From: Porogramme epimiltina
Lineage: Eukaryota; Basidiomycota; Agaricomycetes; Polyporales; Polyporaceae
Length of the DNA stretch: 64,000 nucleotides
Direction of reading: 5' to 3'
Assembly (NCBI GenBank): GCA_900155495.1
Contig: FTLJ01000959.1
Span: 1-64,000 of the forward strand
Shown: positions 32,249 through 43,906 of the stretch, piece by piece
Position numbering within the stretch: position 1 is the stretch's first letter
Layout: each line of letters opens with the position of its first letter
The notes under the pieces: generated by a model
Database searches by the model: none
Seen by the model: only the letters and a program-made list of their open reading frames with translations
What the model was told of the DNA's origin: nothing
Translations under genes and position numbers: made by a program

Positions 32249-34498
32249 TCATGAACGACCACCTCCTAACGCCTTCAATCGTGCCTCCGCTGCTCGTGCC
32301 CGCCTCTCACGCTCGATCTTTGCCCTCATCTCTGGGGTCAACCCTGCAACACTCTCCGCCGCACCAGATGCTCCTCCCAGTTTCCTAGGGCCTGTTGTGG
32401 GCTCGCTCTTGCGCGGCTTCGCGTCCGCGGTTACGGGAGGCGGAGGGGTAGGTGACGCCGACTCTCGCTCCTTCTCGCGTGCCTCGCGTTCCCGCACCTT
32501 GTCCTTGAGCCCCTTCCGGCGCGCCTTCTTCTTCTCCTCGCGCCCTTCCTCCATCTCGGCACTTAGCACGCTCGGCACACGCGCGCCACGCTCCGTCCCG
32601 AGCCAGTCCCACCAGTCAGGGTGCGCGGCAGCACAACGGCGGAAGACGTTGCGGACGGCTTTGGTGCGCGCGAGATCGTACGCCGTGCGCCGGCCACCGT
32701 GCGGGAGGCGTGGCGCATCAGAGTCGGACTCCCCGTCGGATTCATCGCCTGCCGTGGCGGAGTCCCCACGAGACGGGACGTCCGCCGTGGGATCTGCGTG
32801 AAGGTCCTCGAGGAGCCAGAGGGTGATTTCTTCGTGACCGGTGTGGGTAGCCACTTGAAGGAGAGTGCCGCCGCGCTCTTCGGTCCAGTCTGGGACGGGG
32901 ATGTCCGGCCCACCAAGAGCAGGGCCTTCACGTTCCCAGAAGGTCTTTAGCGTATCGAGGCGGCCGCGTTTGATCATGTCGAGAAGGCGTCTCCATTTTT
33001 CACGGAGATGCTCTTCTTCTGGCGACAACTGGGGAATAGTGGGTTTGTCCTTGGCTTTAGTGACGTCGGGCTGTGAGGAAGCCACAGGTGGAGGCTTTGG
33101 TTTAGGAAGGGAGGCCAGGAGAGCTTCGTCCTGCTCGCGGAGGGCATCTTCGGTCAAGTGAGATACTTTCACTCGAACGAGCTCATTCAAACAACGCTCA
33201 AGTTCGGTTTGGGTCTAAAATCGGGGTTAGAATAGTGTCGAGGGTTTACAGCAAAGTGTGGGGAGGCTCACTGGTCGCCGGGTTGGGAATGGGAAAGAAC
33301 GCAGCCGCTCATCCCCTGAAAACGACGATGAGCAACAATAACGACCGGGAAAGATGCTGTATACCTTTCTCAATGACCGCACCATCATAATCCAAGAAAA
33401 TGCGACGATTGGACACGCTTGCACGAATCCAGATTCTTTCGCAATCATGGATATCCTCTGCCCAATCTTCCAGCAATTTGCGAATGTCCTAAACCAGAGT
33501 CAATCATCCCAAGGTCCCAATTGTTTTAGTAGAGTGGACGAACGTCTCGCAACGCTTGTTCCCCGTAACGACGAAGCATTGCTCCTGCACTGATGGCCTT
33601 GGACTTCGAGTTGTCGTTGAGACCCTGTGAGCCACCCTGCTTGCGACGTGCTGTGGCCTTGTGAGCAGTGATTCTTTTGCGAGTATAAGTCAACCTACTG
33701 GTGTAGCGGTGGAAGGTTTTATGCTTGAGGACTTCCACCTCAGGCTTAGGTCGCTTCGGCTTGCCCTTTTTAGTGAGGCCACCTTGATCATCGTCGCCGT
33801 CAGGTCGCTTTACGCGCACGATTGCCCCTGCAAAATGACCCCCTGCGGTCATGAACATAGCCCATGTGCGACCATGTTCTCCTCCCGATTGCATATGTTT
33901 GAGCTCCTCGAGAAATGTGGATGGAGTGGCAGGGGCGGAAAAAATAGTTCTATATACGCCGAACTGTGTCGACGGGGGAGAGTGGAACCAGAAGAGCGGC
34001 GTTTGAGGGATCTTCGGGCCCTCAGATTCAGGGGAAGATGGCCTAGCAAGTTTGCGAGTTTTGTGTACGAGGGCCGAGACTGCATCGGACTCGTCGGTTT
34101 CCGTGTCAGAAGAGGACGCGGAACCAGATATCGAATCCTCGAGACCTGCACCACAAATTAAGAGGGGAAACTATGTGATCGCGAAGGGTGTACGACATAC
34201 TGTCTACGAGTTGCGCGAATTTTGCTTCGGAGACCGGCTCTCCACCACCAAGGCGCACCTTGACGTTATATCGATGCCAGTCTGAGCGAAAGTGCGCCCG
34301 CTGGTCCTCGACATCTACAAATGCTGCACCGAGGCATATGTTACACGCGCGGGACCCGGCGGAGGACTGAGGAAGGGGTGGAGAAGACTGTGGCTGAGGC
34401 GAAGGCGACCGCTCTGGAATTGCACTGAGCACATTTCGGGGGACCAGGGTATCGAGCAGTTCAGGAGGGAGAGAGAAGAGGTGGTATTGATAAGTCAT
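32249..34498 (-). CDS. VMS1: Vms1/ANKZF1, peptidyl-tRNA hydrolase of ribosome quality control
   Basis: Six exons in transcription order: 34498-34201, 34145-33699, 33650-33544, 33488-33365, 33315-33272, 33214-32249 (661 aa). Vms1 releases stalled nascent chains from 60S subunits and works with Cdc48. Visible elements are a C2H2-like finger (CNICLGAAFVDVEDQRAHFR), the VLRF1 domain with GGHFAGAIVRV and KHKTFHRYTTRRKQGGSQ, and ankyrin-type sequence (GGTLLQVATHTGHEEITLWL). A basic helix (AKIERERRARAAEARLKAL) resembling the VCP-interacting motif sits at the C-terminus. The Gln of GGSQ is the catalytic residue in the family. The 48-nt intron 33651-33698 ends just before that motif; splicing it restores the family sequence, while retention keeps the frame open. 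Confidence 0.94.
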
Positions 34499-35041
34499 AG
34501 CAGCTATCGATACAGCAGAGACGAGAGACGAGAGAAGATAGTGTGGGGTAGATTGTGGGTGTCCGGGAGGGGAGCAGGCTTTCTTTATGATCTGTCCGAG
34601 AGATGACTCTTGTCGGCACAGCGTGTCGGGGTTCGGGACAGGACTCACCGTGACTATGTTGCGGGGGCGCGGACGATGACCAAGACGACGGTACGCCGAG
34701 CAACACGTAGAAACCGGCCTGTGTGTTGGCCCGCGCGGATGAGAAAGTGCGGATGAGTGAACGGAAGAGGACTTAGTACAAGCTCGCGCGATCTGGAAGA
34801 AATCGAATCTACCCGAGGCCGAGCTGACGGCGATGACCTCAGCGCACGCGCCGTGCCACAAACCAAACAAGACCAAGCGCGTCATTCACGCGTCTCATTC
34901 TCGCAAGACGCGTTCCACGGCGCGTCTGTCCCTCCCCGTCCTCCTCACATTCCCCTCTACTTCCGGCCGCTGCTTGCGCTGAACGACCCGAAGGAACGCG
35001 AAATATACCGATGGCCACGGTATCCCCCTCGTCCAAAGAAA
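34499..35041. other. Divergent promoter region of VMS1 and POL3
   Basis: 543 bases between two starts, with two ACGCGT boxes near the POL3 side. No gene seen, although an open plus frame runs into POL3 from upstream. Confidence 0.5.
34888..34913. promoter_or_regulatory. Pair of ACGCGT (MluI cell-cycle box-like) elements
   Basis: ACGCGT occurs at 34888-34893 and again at 34908-34913, about 130 bases before the POL3 start, with further GCGCGTC half-sites beside them. In yeasts MBF binds ACGCGT to switch on DNA replication genes at G1/S, including DNA polymerase genes. Use by MBF here is inferred. Confidence 0.6.
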
Positions 35042-38000
35042 ATGTCCCGTTCCATGGCGGGCGAGTGTCACGTTTCACCCCGACGCGTCGAGCCCTGTGC
35101 TGACCACAGGCACACGTCTACCAGTGACGCGAGCTTCAAGCCCAGTCTCGACTCGGAACCTGCTGCCAAGAGGCGCAAACTTACCCCGTCTACTCCTGCC
35201 AACTCACAGCCTAGCCAGTCGTCATTTGCGGACGTGCTTCAGCGACTGAAGGAGGAGGCAGGCGAGACCAAGGGTATGTCGTCTCTCCATCTGTGTGTCT
35301 CTTCGTGTAAACTCATCCTCGAGCAGAAGCGGAAGGTGGAGCAGACCAGTGGTCCCGCCCGTTCCTTGCCCCCATTGACGCGAAGCGTGACAGCATTGGT
35401 CGGTCCCCAGCTGCCACCATGGAGGGCCATTCTCACTATGTCCCCGTAGTGTTCCAGCAGATTGAAATCGAAGACTCGGTCAACCCTCAGACTGGTGCAA
35501 CGACTTTGAGAATGTTTGGCGTTACTGAAGTGCGTGGTGTTTCTACTTCTCATACCCGTGTTCTCACCTGTCTTCATCTCTCCTCTCCAGTCGGGCCATA
35601 GCGTTCTCGCTCACATCACGGATTTCCTACCATACTTCTACATCGCAACTCCCAGGGGATTCACAGAAGAAGAATGCGGGCACTTCATACAACATCTAAA
35701 CGTACGTCTACAGTAACAATCGTCGCAGCACCTGCTTAGCCTTGAATCATAGAATGTTGTGGACAGTAATGCCGTCCGAGGAGTGGAGCTCGTTCACAGG
35801 CGCAGCCTATGGGGTTATAGGGGAGACGATTGGGTCAGCTTCATCAAAATAACCTTGGCCGATCAAAGGAGCCTGCCTAGAGTTCGAGATATGTCTTTAC
35901 TCACTCTCGTCCCCATGTTCCCTGACTAATTATGTTTTCCGTTTACGCCTCTTAGAAAGAGGCGAATGCAGATACAAAGGTCTCTTTGAGAACGAAGTGG
36001 CTACGTTCGAGAGTAATATTGCATACACATTGCGTTTCATGATCGACACTCGGGTATGAGATCAACACGTTTAAGGGTTCAGCAACTGACGGCGGTTTAG
36101 GTTGTCGGCATGAATTGGATTGAAGTCCCGGCAGGGAAGTATCAACTCCTCTCGGGGAAGGAAAAGAGGTCTCACTGTCAAATCGAGTTCAATGTCAAGT
36201 AAGATTCCTCTTACTGGCCTTCGGTTGTCGTAGGTGTGACGGTTTCTCAGATGGGACAAGTTCATTTCGCATGCGCCAGAAGGGCAGTGGTCAAAAATTG
36301 CCCCTCTTCGTATCCTCAGTTTCGATATCGAGTGTGCGGGCCGCAAAGGTATCTTTCCCGAGGCGAATATCGATCCAGTTATTCAAATTGCGAACATGGT
36401 GACGCGTCAAGGTATGACTGCGCATAGAATGGCTCCTCTCCAATTCCATTAACCTTGAACTAGGCGAGAGCAAGCCCTTCATTCGAAATGTTTTCACTTT
36501 GAATACTTGTGCGAACATTGTCGGTTCCCAGGCCATCTCCTTCCAAGACGAAAAGGAGATGCTCCAAAAGTGGCGTGACTTTGTAGACGAGGTCGACCCC
36601 GACGTCATCATTGGATACAACATTTCCAACTTCGATCTGCCATACTTGCTTGACCGCGCGAAGGCTCTGAAGGCGCCCAACTTTCCGTACCTTGGGAGGA
36701 TCGCTAGTATGTTTGTCTCGCGTGTATTCAGCTAGTCAGAGCTAAAACCATCAACAGACAAACAGACGCAGACGAAGGACACGCATTTCTCTTCGAAAGC
36801 GTTCGGGCAGCGGGACTCAAAAGATACGACCCTTGATGGTCGCCTGCAGATAGATGTACTCCAGTACATGCAGCGTGAGTATAAGCTTCGTAGCTACACC
36901 CTCAATTCCGTTTGTGCGCAATTCCTCGGTGAGCAAAAAGAGGACGTACACCACTCAGTCATCACGGAGCTGCAAAACGGAACTCCCGAATCACGGCGTC
37001 GTCTGGCGGTCTACTGTTTGAAGGTTAGTTGCATCATAAAGCCACAAGCTTCGTGGCGCTAAGAAGCCTTCGCTAGGATGCCTATCTTCCCCAGCGTTTG
37101 ATGGACAAGCTCATGTGTTTCATTAACTACATCGAGATGGCGCGTGTGACGGGCGTGCCGTTCAACTACTTGCTGGCTCGTGGACAGTCTATCAAGGTTC
37201 TCTCTCAACTTTTCCGGAAAGCGAACGACGATGGATACGTCATCCCCGCGTTGAAGGGCGAAGGTACGAGATGGTTCCCACGCAGGTCCATTGTACCCTC
37301 ATCGTCTTTGCAGGATCGGAAGAACAATACGAGGGTGCGACTGTTATCGAGCCGAAGAAGGGCTACTATGACGTGCCTATAGCCACTCTCGACTTCAGCT
37401 CCCTATATCCTTCCATCATGATGGCTCATAATCTGTGTTACACGACCCTACTCGACAAGGGCACCGTTGACCGACTGGCTCTGGTGAAAGATGTTGATTA
37501 TATTCAGACACCGAACAATGGCGAGTCTATTGATGAGATTGCTTGTGATCGTCTTCACTAACTTCATTCTTAGACCTTTTCGTGAAATCAACTAAGCGCA
37601 AGGGCCTGCTCCCCACTATTCTTGAGGATCTAATCAGCGCGCGAAAACGGGCTAAGGCAGACCTCAAGAAGGAGACGGATCCGTTCAAGAGAGCTGTTCT
37701 CGACGGTCGGCAGCTTGCCCTCAAGGTCAGCCCATCCCCCCATTGCGTTTTCGTATTTAACGACCACCAAACCTAGATCAGCGCGAACTCTGTTTATGGG
37801 TTCACAGGCGCGACCATTGGCAAGCTGCCGTGCTTGGCCATCTCTTCAAGTACTACCTCGTACGGACGGCAGATGATCGAGAAGACGAAGCAGGAAGTTG
37901 AGGCTGAATACTGTATCGCCAATGGCCACGAGCACGATGCTACGGTCATTTACGGAGACACTGACTCAGTTATGGTTCGATTTGGCCCCACCGACTTGCC

Positions 38001-39433
38001 TACGGTCATGCGCCTAGGTATACCGCTTTTTCGAGCGATCTACGTGCAAGGACTCATGGATTCTACAGGGAGTGAAGCAGCTGATTTTGTGACGGGGAAG
38101 TTCATCAAGCCAATCAAACTGGAGTTTGAGAAAGTATACTTCCCGTATTTGCTAATCAGCAAGAAGCGTTACGCTGGCTTATACTGGACCAAGACCGAGA
38201 AATACGACAAGATGGATACCAAGGGTATTGAAGTATGTTGGCTTCCTTCATCCTCGTGTGATTGTGACGCTAAATGTCACTCAGACCGTTCGCCGAGATA
38301 ACTGTCGACTCGTCTCTACAGTGATAGAGACATGCCTGCACAAGATGCTCATTGATCGTGATGTGAAGGGCGCAGAAGAGTATGTTTCCAATCTTGATTG
38401 TATGTGACTCGGCTCACCTTCTTGTAGCTACGTAAAGCAGATGATAGCAGATCTCCTTCAGAATAGGATTGACATGTCGCAGCTTGTGATTACAAAAGCT
38501 CTGGCGAAAGCTGGTAAGTTCACCGGTTCTTCGTGTTTGACCGTGCTCACAGTCAATGGCAGACTATGCTGGAAAGCAAGCCCACGTGGAACTCGCTGAG
38601 AGAATGAGACAGCGGGACGCTGGCTCCGCGCCTGCCCTCGGAGATCGTGTTGCATACGTCATCATCAAGGGTATTAAGGGTATGTAGGGATTAATTCGTC
38701 TCACATGTCAGAAGGGCTAACACCCGCCGTAGGTGCGGCCGCGTACGAGAAGTCGGAGGACCCTATCTATGTTCTTGAGAACAACATTCCGATTGACACC
38801 AAATACTATCTCGACAACCAACTCTCCAACCCCCTCATGCGTATCTTCGAGCCCATCTTAGGTGACAAAGCCTCATCGTTGCGTACGTCGTAGCAAATCT
38901 TCTATCTACGTATATCAACTGACGATGACCTCGTGTGAAGTATCGGGTGATCACACACGAACAATTCAGATTGCGACACCTACAGTTGGTGGACTCATGA
39001 AGTTTGCAGTCAAGACTGTAACATGTATGGGCTGCAAGACACCGCTGAAGCCTAACAACAGTGTGAAGAGTAAGTCGTCGTGATGTTGAGGTTTGGTTGC
39101 GATATTCTGACTATGTCATGGTAACAGACGGCGCAGTGTGCAACAACTGCAGACCACGACTTGGTGAGCTATACCAGAAGCAGGTCATGACGGCGTCCGA
39201 GCTGCAGGTCCGATTCTCGCGTCTGTGGACACAATGCCAGCGGTGTCAAGGGTCGCTGCACCAAGTGAGTCATTGAAGCTTCTCCCGCATCCGTGGAGAA
39301 CCTGACGACCGCGTCTCAGGACGTCCTTTGCACGAGTCGTGACTGTCCTATCTTCTACATGAGAAAAAAGGCACAGAAGGACGTCGAGGATGCGAATACC
39401 GTGCTGGATCGCTTCGATGGTGAGATTTGGTAG
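35042..39433 (+). CDS. POL3: DNA polymerase delta catalytic subunit
   Basis: Twenty-two exons: 35042-35273, 35330-35398, 35450-35529, 35591-35701, 35753-35892, 35960-36053, 36101-36198, 36251-36411, 36464-36706, 36758-37023, 37077-37263, 37314-37520, 37574-37725, 37777-38017, 38069-38232, 38285-38379, 38428-38513, 38563-38679, 38733-38882, 38941-39069, 39128-39264, 39320-39433 (1090 aa). It is a B-family lagging-strand polymerase with 3'-5' exonuclease. The exonuclease motif FDIE is at about 299-302. Polymerase motifs are DFSSLYPS at about 587-594 and YGDTDS at 739-744, with KKRYAG near 790. The C-terminal CysA (C993, C996, CNNC) and CysB (CQRC, CTSRDC) clusters are complete. Less certain points: the start ATG, the acceptor at 35329, and the 35892/35960 boundary. 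Intron 37521-37573 appears to be GC-AG. Confidence 0.95.
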
Positions 39434-40030
39434 GATGGCGCATTCACTTTGTTTTCTCAGTCTAGTCGTATTGTTATGAGTTTGGACCATTGCATATGTT
39501 CACGTGTACCTGTAGTGCTATCGTACATTCGTAATTCGTATCCCCATGTTTGCTGTAACGGTGCTAGGCCTTAATTTGTGCGTGCTCGTAGTAGCATTGA
39601 CAACCACGGCCAGTATCCAATCAAATGCTGTGATATAAGGCATGTGTTTGCGCCAGGGAGCGGGAGTAGTCCCCACGTTGCTCCCATACATCCATCGACA
39701 CTCCTGACGGGATGTCAGGCAGAAGGCTCCACATGGACAGTGGTTGCGATGGATCCACAATAACTAGTGCATGTGCCCTCGTGCTGGGGAATCATAGCTA
39801 TGCGTCGCTATCCCAACCGGCCCCGGCGAAGTGTCAGCGGTGCAGTGGTTAACCCATAGAATTTGGTAACCACGACAATATCTTCGTCAAAGCACACTGC
39901 TGCTGTGCAGTAGTCATGGTTCTATGGATACATATCGAATATCATCAGATGCGCACATGTAAGTAAACAAGCGGATAGAATACACACAATGTTGGACGGA
40001 AACAAGATTTGGATTGAGCATGGACAGCAC
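39434..40030. other. Convergent intergenic region
   Basis: About 600 bases between the 3' ends of POL3 and the Etp1-like gene. No gene recognised. Confidence 0.5.
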
Positions 40031-42650
40031 CTAGTGCTTCCCCTTCTTCCGTCTTCCAGATGGTCTTGAATCCGGAGCGTCCGAGATCTCTAGCGTACCA
40101 CCAGCTGCCTCACCAGCCACACCGTCGCTGTTCTCTATCTTGCTCTTCGCTTCGAGGAAGAACATGACGTCTCGTACTTGGTCCTGCAGCTCCTGCACCT
40201 TCTCGCGGAAAACTCCCGTCTCCCGCGACGCAGCCTCCGCCTGCTCCTTCGCCACGGCGAGATTGCGCATGAGGCCCTCGCTCACCGCGCGCTCCTCGCG
40301 CAGCTCCTTCGCGAGGCTGCGCGCGAGCTCCGATGCCTTTTCCGCCCGTTTCTCCGCCCGCTCGCGGTCGCGCTCCAGCTCGGCGAGGCGCGCGGCGTCC
40401 GCGGCGGCCCGCTCGGCGGCCTCTGCCTGCGCGCGGGTGCGGGTGCTGGCGACCTCCGTGCTGAGCTGCTCCAGGAGCGTGCTCATGGATTCGACCTGGC
40501 TGCGGAGCTCGGCCGTCTGGGCCTCGTAGAAGGTGCGCTGCGAGTCGAGCTGCGATGTGAGGAGGTACGAGTACTCGATCCCGATCGCCTCTATCTTCTC
40601 CGCCGAGAGCGCGTCGGCGGCCGTTGGGCCTCCTCCCCCCGAGGCGTCCTCAGGGCGCCCACCGCCGACGGACGCTGCGGCGGAAGGAAGCTCGACAAGC
40701 TTGCCATCGGCTTTGTTTTGGATCAGGCGATGGACGTATCCGTCTCCCGCGTAGTCCCATACACGTTGCGTTTCAAGCTCGAGCGCGTAAAGATGTGTTG
40801 TGGAGGAGTAGTGAGCGTGCGCGTGTGCCCGGCCGTAACGGCCGCAGCCGATGTTTCCGCATATGAGACAGATCCAGAGGTTCGTCGTGCTCCCGCAGTC
40901 CGCGCAGTGAGAGCGTTCATTGGACGAGGGCGATGAAGAGAATGGGATCGGACGGGCGGCGCGTGACGTGCTTGAAGATGTAGGATGTGACGAGAGGAGG
41001 GTTTGAGAGTAGCGACAGACGGGACATCTGGATACAAAGTGATCAGAACATTGTCACGCTTCCGATATAGATAATAAATGTCACCTGCTATCTCCCCACT
41101 TGCTCAGGCAGGCACAATGGAAAGTATGGGAACATGGAACGGTTACGAGCCCGGTTACTGCAGCATCCATCCGTTCAAGGCACACAGGACACGTCGGCAG
41201 CTCATATGCGCCGGAAACCCGTGTTGAAGAAATGCGCGATATATTTTGTGAGACGTGGTCGTCCACATCCACGGCTATGGACAGAACGCGAACAACATGA
41301 CATGTTTCAGGCTAGGGAAATATAGATGTCAGTATATGCCACACCACACACCGTATGGACAACTGCGGGGCCAAAAAGGCGCTACACGAGCTGCCCCCCA
41401 AACAGCATCCGGGCGACCATTAATGGTGAAGCCAACTTTCCAATAGTGTCACTACCGCAGTGGGAGCGATTTGTAACGCGAGACAGCGGACGGGCGACAG
41501 CTTGACGGAAGGCAAAGATACTCTTCTCTTGCCTTGTCCGGCATCGGAAGGAGCCCAGCGCCGTTGGGAGAGACCGCCCATCGTCTAGGCATGGCTGAGA
41601 AACCTCCTGCAGGAAGCAACTCGTTCGCTTCCCTTCTGCACCCAACTATGGGGCCTTAGGATGAACCACACAAGACGAGTGGAATCACGAGCGCCCTCTA
41701 CAGGCAAGACAGGATGACATACCTCCATAGAGTTAAATTGTTTCCCGTTGTACGCCTCTGCAAACTCGGCCGCATGAGACATTTCCCGAAACTTCATCAC
41801 CACAATAGACCTATTTGGCGCGCTATCCCTATGCCACAGTCAGCCTTTCAGAAACCTTGGCGGAGAAGCACCGAGGGCGGGAAACTAACCGGATCATCCT
41901 CAGATGCGAGATGCCGTCCGCAGCGGGCGCGACGAAGGCGAGAAAATCGGACGGGGTCATCCACGACGGGACTGCGAGGACTGCGAGCGTCACGTCGTCA
42001 GACTCGACGTTGTTGGGGTGGGTCTCGCTTGGCGGCTCGTCCGGCTGCGCCGTAGAGGCGTTGGAGACGGCTGAAGCATATGTTGCACCTTTCGCAGCGC
42101 CGTCGGGGGAGCTAGGGTAATCGCGGAAGATGTGCACGACGCCTTCTGGAAGGTTGGTCGTGCCGGACTTGCTGTGCGCGGGCGTGTGGGGCACGAAGGT
42201 CGCGGTCGCCGGTTCGCCTGGGGCGCAGCACGTTGGTGTGTTTCCGTGAGCGGAAGAGACGGAGTACGCACCTTTTTTCTGCGCAGATCTGTCGCGCTCT
42301 TTTCCCGAGCCGACCTTGATGAACGCTGCGCCGGGGACGTCCATGTCGGAGAAGTCTACCCAGTCAACGCGAATGGGGCCAAGTCTGCAGTCTCTGCGGG
42401 CGCGCTTTTCTGTGGACTTGTCCTTCTCCGGAGCGCTGTAGACCGAGAGAGTGTTGCGCCGTGCTGCGTACCGGGGCGCGTGGGACGGGAGGGGCTGGAA
42501 GAGAGAGCTCGGGGCGAAGGGCGAGCTGCTGCTGGACGAGCTGACAGAGATGCTGGGTGTATGCTTGTAGGAGGTCGAGGTCGTCGCCGATGAGGGACCT
42601 GGTGCGAGGCTGGGAGGGGCGAGGGTGATGCGGATGTGGTAGCCTCTCAT
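40031..42650 (-). CDS. BRAP2/Etp1-like RING and UBP zinc-finger protein
   Basis: Four exons in transcription order: 42650-41890, 41828-41723, 41311-41085, 41027-40031 (696 aa). The order is that of BRAP2/Etp1. An N-terminal RNA-recognition-like region contains RSIVVMKFREMSHAAEFAEA and YNGKQFNSME. The RING finger runs from CPVCLERMD through CSHTFHCACL to CPVCRYSQT. The UBP-type zinc finger has HCADCGSTTNLWICLICGN and IGCGRYGRAHAH, then VWDYAGDGYVHRL. A long coiled coil ends in VQELQDQVRDVMFFLEAKS and a basic tail. The family is a cytoplasmic ubiquitin ligase; human BRAP2 binds nuclear localisation signals and yeast Etp1 affects ethanol tolerance. The start at 42650 gives MRGYHIRITL, as in relatives; in-frame ATGs at 42767 and 42749 would extend it. 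Intron 2 (411 nt) is unusually long. Confidence 0.92.
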
Positions 42651-42810
42651 TGCGGGGACATTGTGCGCGACGACGGACTCGGATGAGGACGACTGGGTCT
42701 GTGGCCGCGACGATCTAAGCGAGCGCCATCGGACGCCCGGCGCGGGCATGCGTCCCGGGTCCGCCACCTCTGGTCACTGGCTTGTTCGTTGCTCCCTCCG
42801 CTCTGCACAC

Positions 42811-43906
42811 ATGCTCAGGACCTTCGCCACCACCTCCGCCCCGGGCATCTCAGCAGCGTCCTCGCGCCCGCTCGTCTCCTTGACAGAGCCGCTCACACCG
42901 CGCTCATGTACAATTATCCGCGACGCGCTCCAAGCAGCCTTCGTGCCTTCTCAGAACCTGCACGACCCCTCAGAAACCCATGCTGCGGTCCTGGTGCCTT
43001 TCTGCAACGTCGACGACCAGCCTGGTGTTCTTCTGGAAGTACGCGGGAAGCTCAGGACACATTCAGGAGAGGTCAGGTACGTCGCGCGCCCCTGCCTTTG
43101 CAATCCCGAACAGGGACAAACATGCCCTGCCTGTTCCAGCTTCCCTGGAGGCAGGGTCGATGAGGTCAGTCCCTCCTCCATTACAAATTTCGACGGTGTC
43201 TATAAGGTTGAAATATCGAATTCCACATGCCCGCGTTCAGACAGACGCCTCGCCGTTGGCGGCGGCGCTGCGCGAAACCGAGGAAGAGGTCGGCGTGCAT
43301 CCGCGCCAGATCCAGCTCCTGGGCCGCTTCGGGCCAGCAGAATTATCCCTCGGCGGAATGAGAGTGTGGCCGTACGTCGTGCGTAGCCCCGCCGTTTGAA
43401 TTGCACACACAGTACATGAAAGAAAGTTTCATTTCCGCACACCCCGCGTCATGTCCGTGGGACGCACACAGGGATTCATACGCCCGCCATATCCAACCAG
43501 CCCAGAAGCGGATCAACGGACGGCGGGCGCGGACCACAGCCGAGGCGACTTGGGGGCGGATATGCCGCTCCCCTCGCTCCCGCTCGCGTCCCTGACGCCC
43601 TCCCCCCTAGAGGTCGCCCACGCGTTCCATCTCCCCCTGGCCGCCCTGCGCGACGCCTCGCGTCTGCGCCAGCACCTCTTCCGTGGCGCGCGGCCGTATT
43701 ACGCGATCGGCGTCGCGGACCTCGTCGCAGGTCCCGGCGCGGTGCGCTCGGAGGGCGTGGAAGGCGCGGGGGACGTGCGGTGGGCGAACGACCCCGAGGG
43801 CCGAGACGAGGTCGGCGGCGGGCAAGAAGGCCGTCTGGAGGTGTGGGGGCTGACGGGGTGGTACTTGTGCGCGCTTATGCGAATATTGCGAGTGTACGAG
43901 CCGTAA
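42811..43906 (+). CDS. Nudix hydrolase, CoA pyrophosphatase-like
   Basis: Four exons: 42811-43076, 43140-43164, 43241-43378, 43472-43906 (287 aa). The Nudix box is split across three exons. A 25-nt exon encodes SFPGGRVDE, and the next supplies ALRETEEEVGV, together fitting the GX5EX7REUXEEXGU pattern. VLVPF and VLLEVRGKLRTHSGEVSFPGG match the CoA-diphosphatase branch (Pcd1, NUDT7, NUDT8), enzymes that split CoA into phosphopantetheine and 3',5'-ADP in mitochondria or peroxisomes. The N-terminus (MLRTFATTSAPGISAASSRP) looks like a mitochondrial presequence. The C-terminus ends YEP, not a clear PTS1. The C-terminal half has a Gly/Glu-rich insertion near residues 235-260. Confidence 0.9.
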
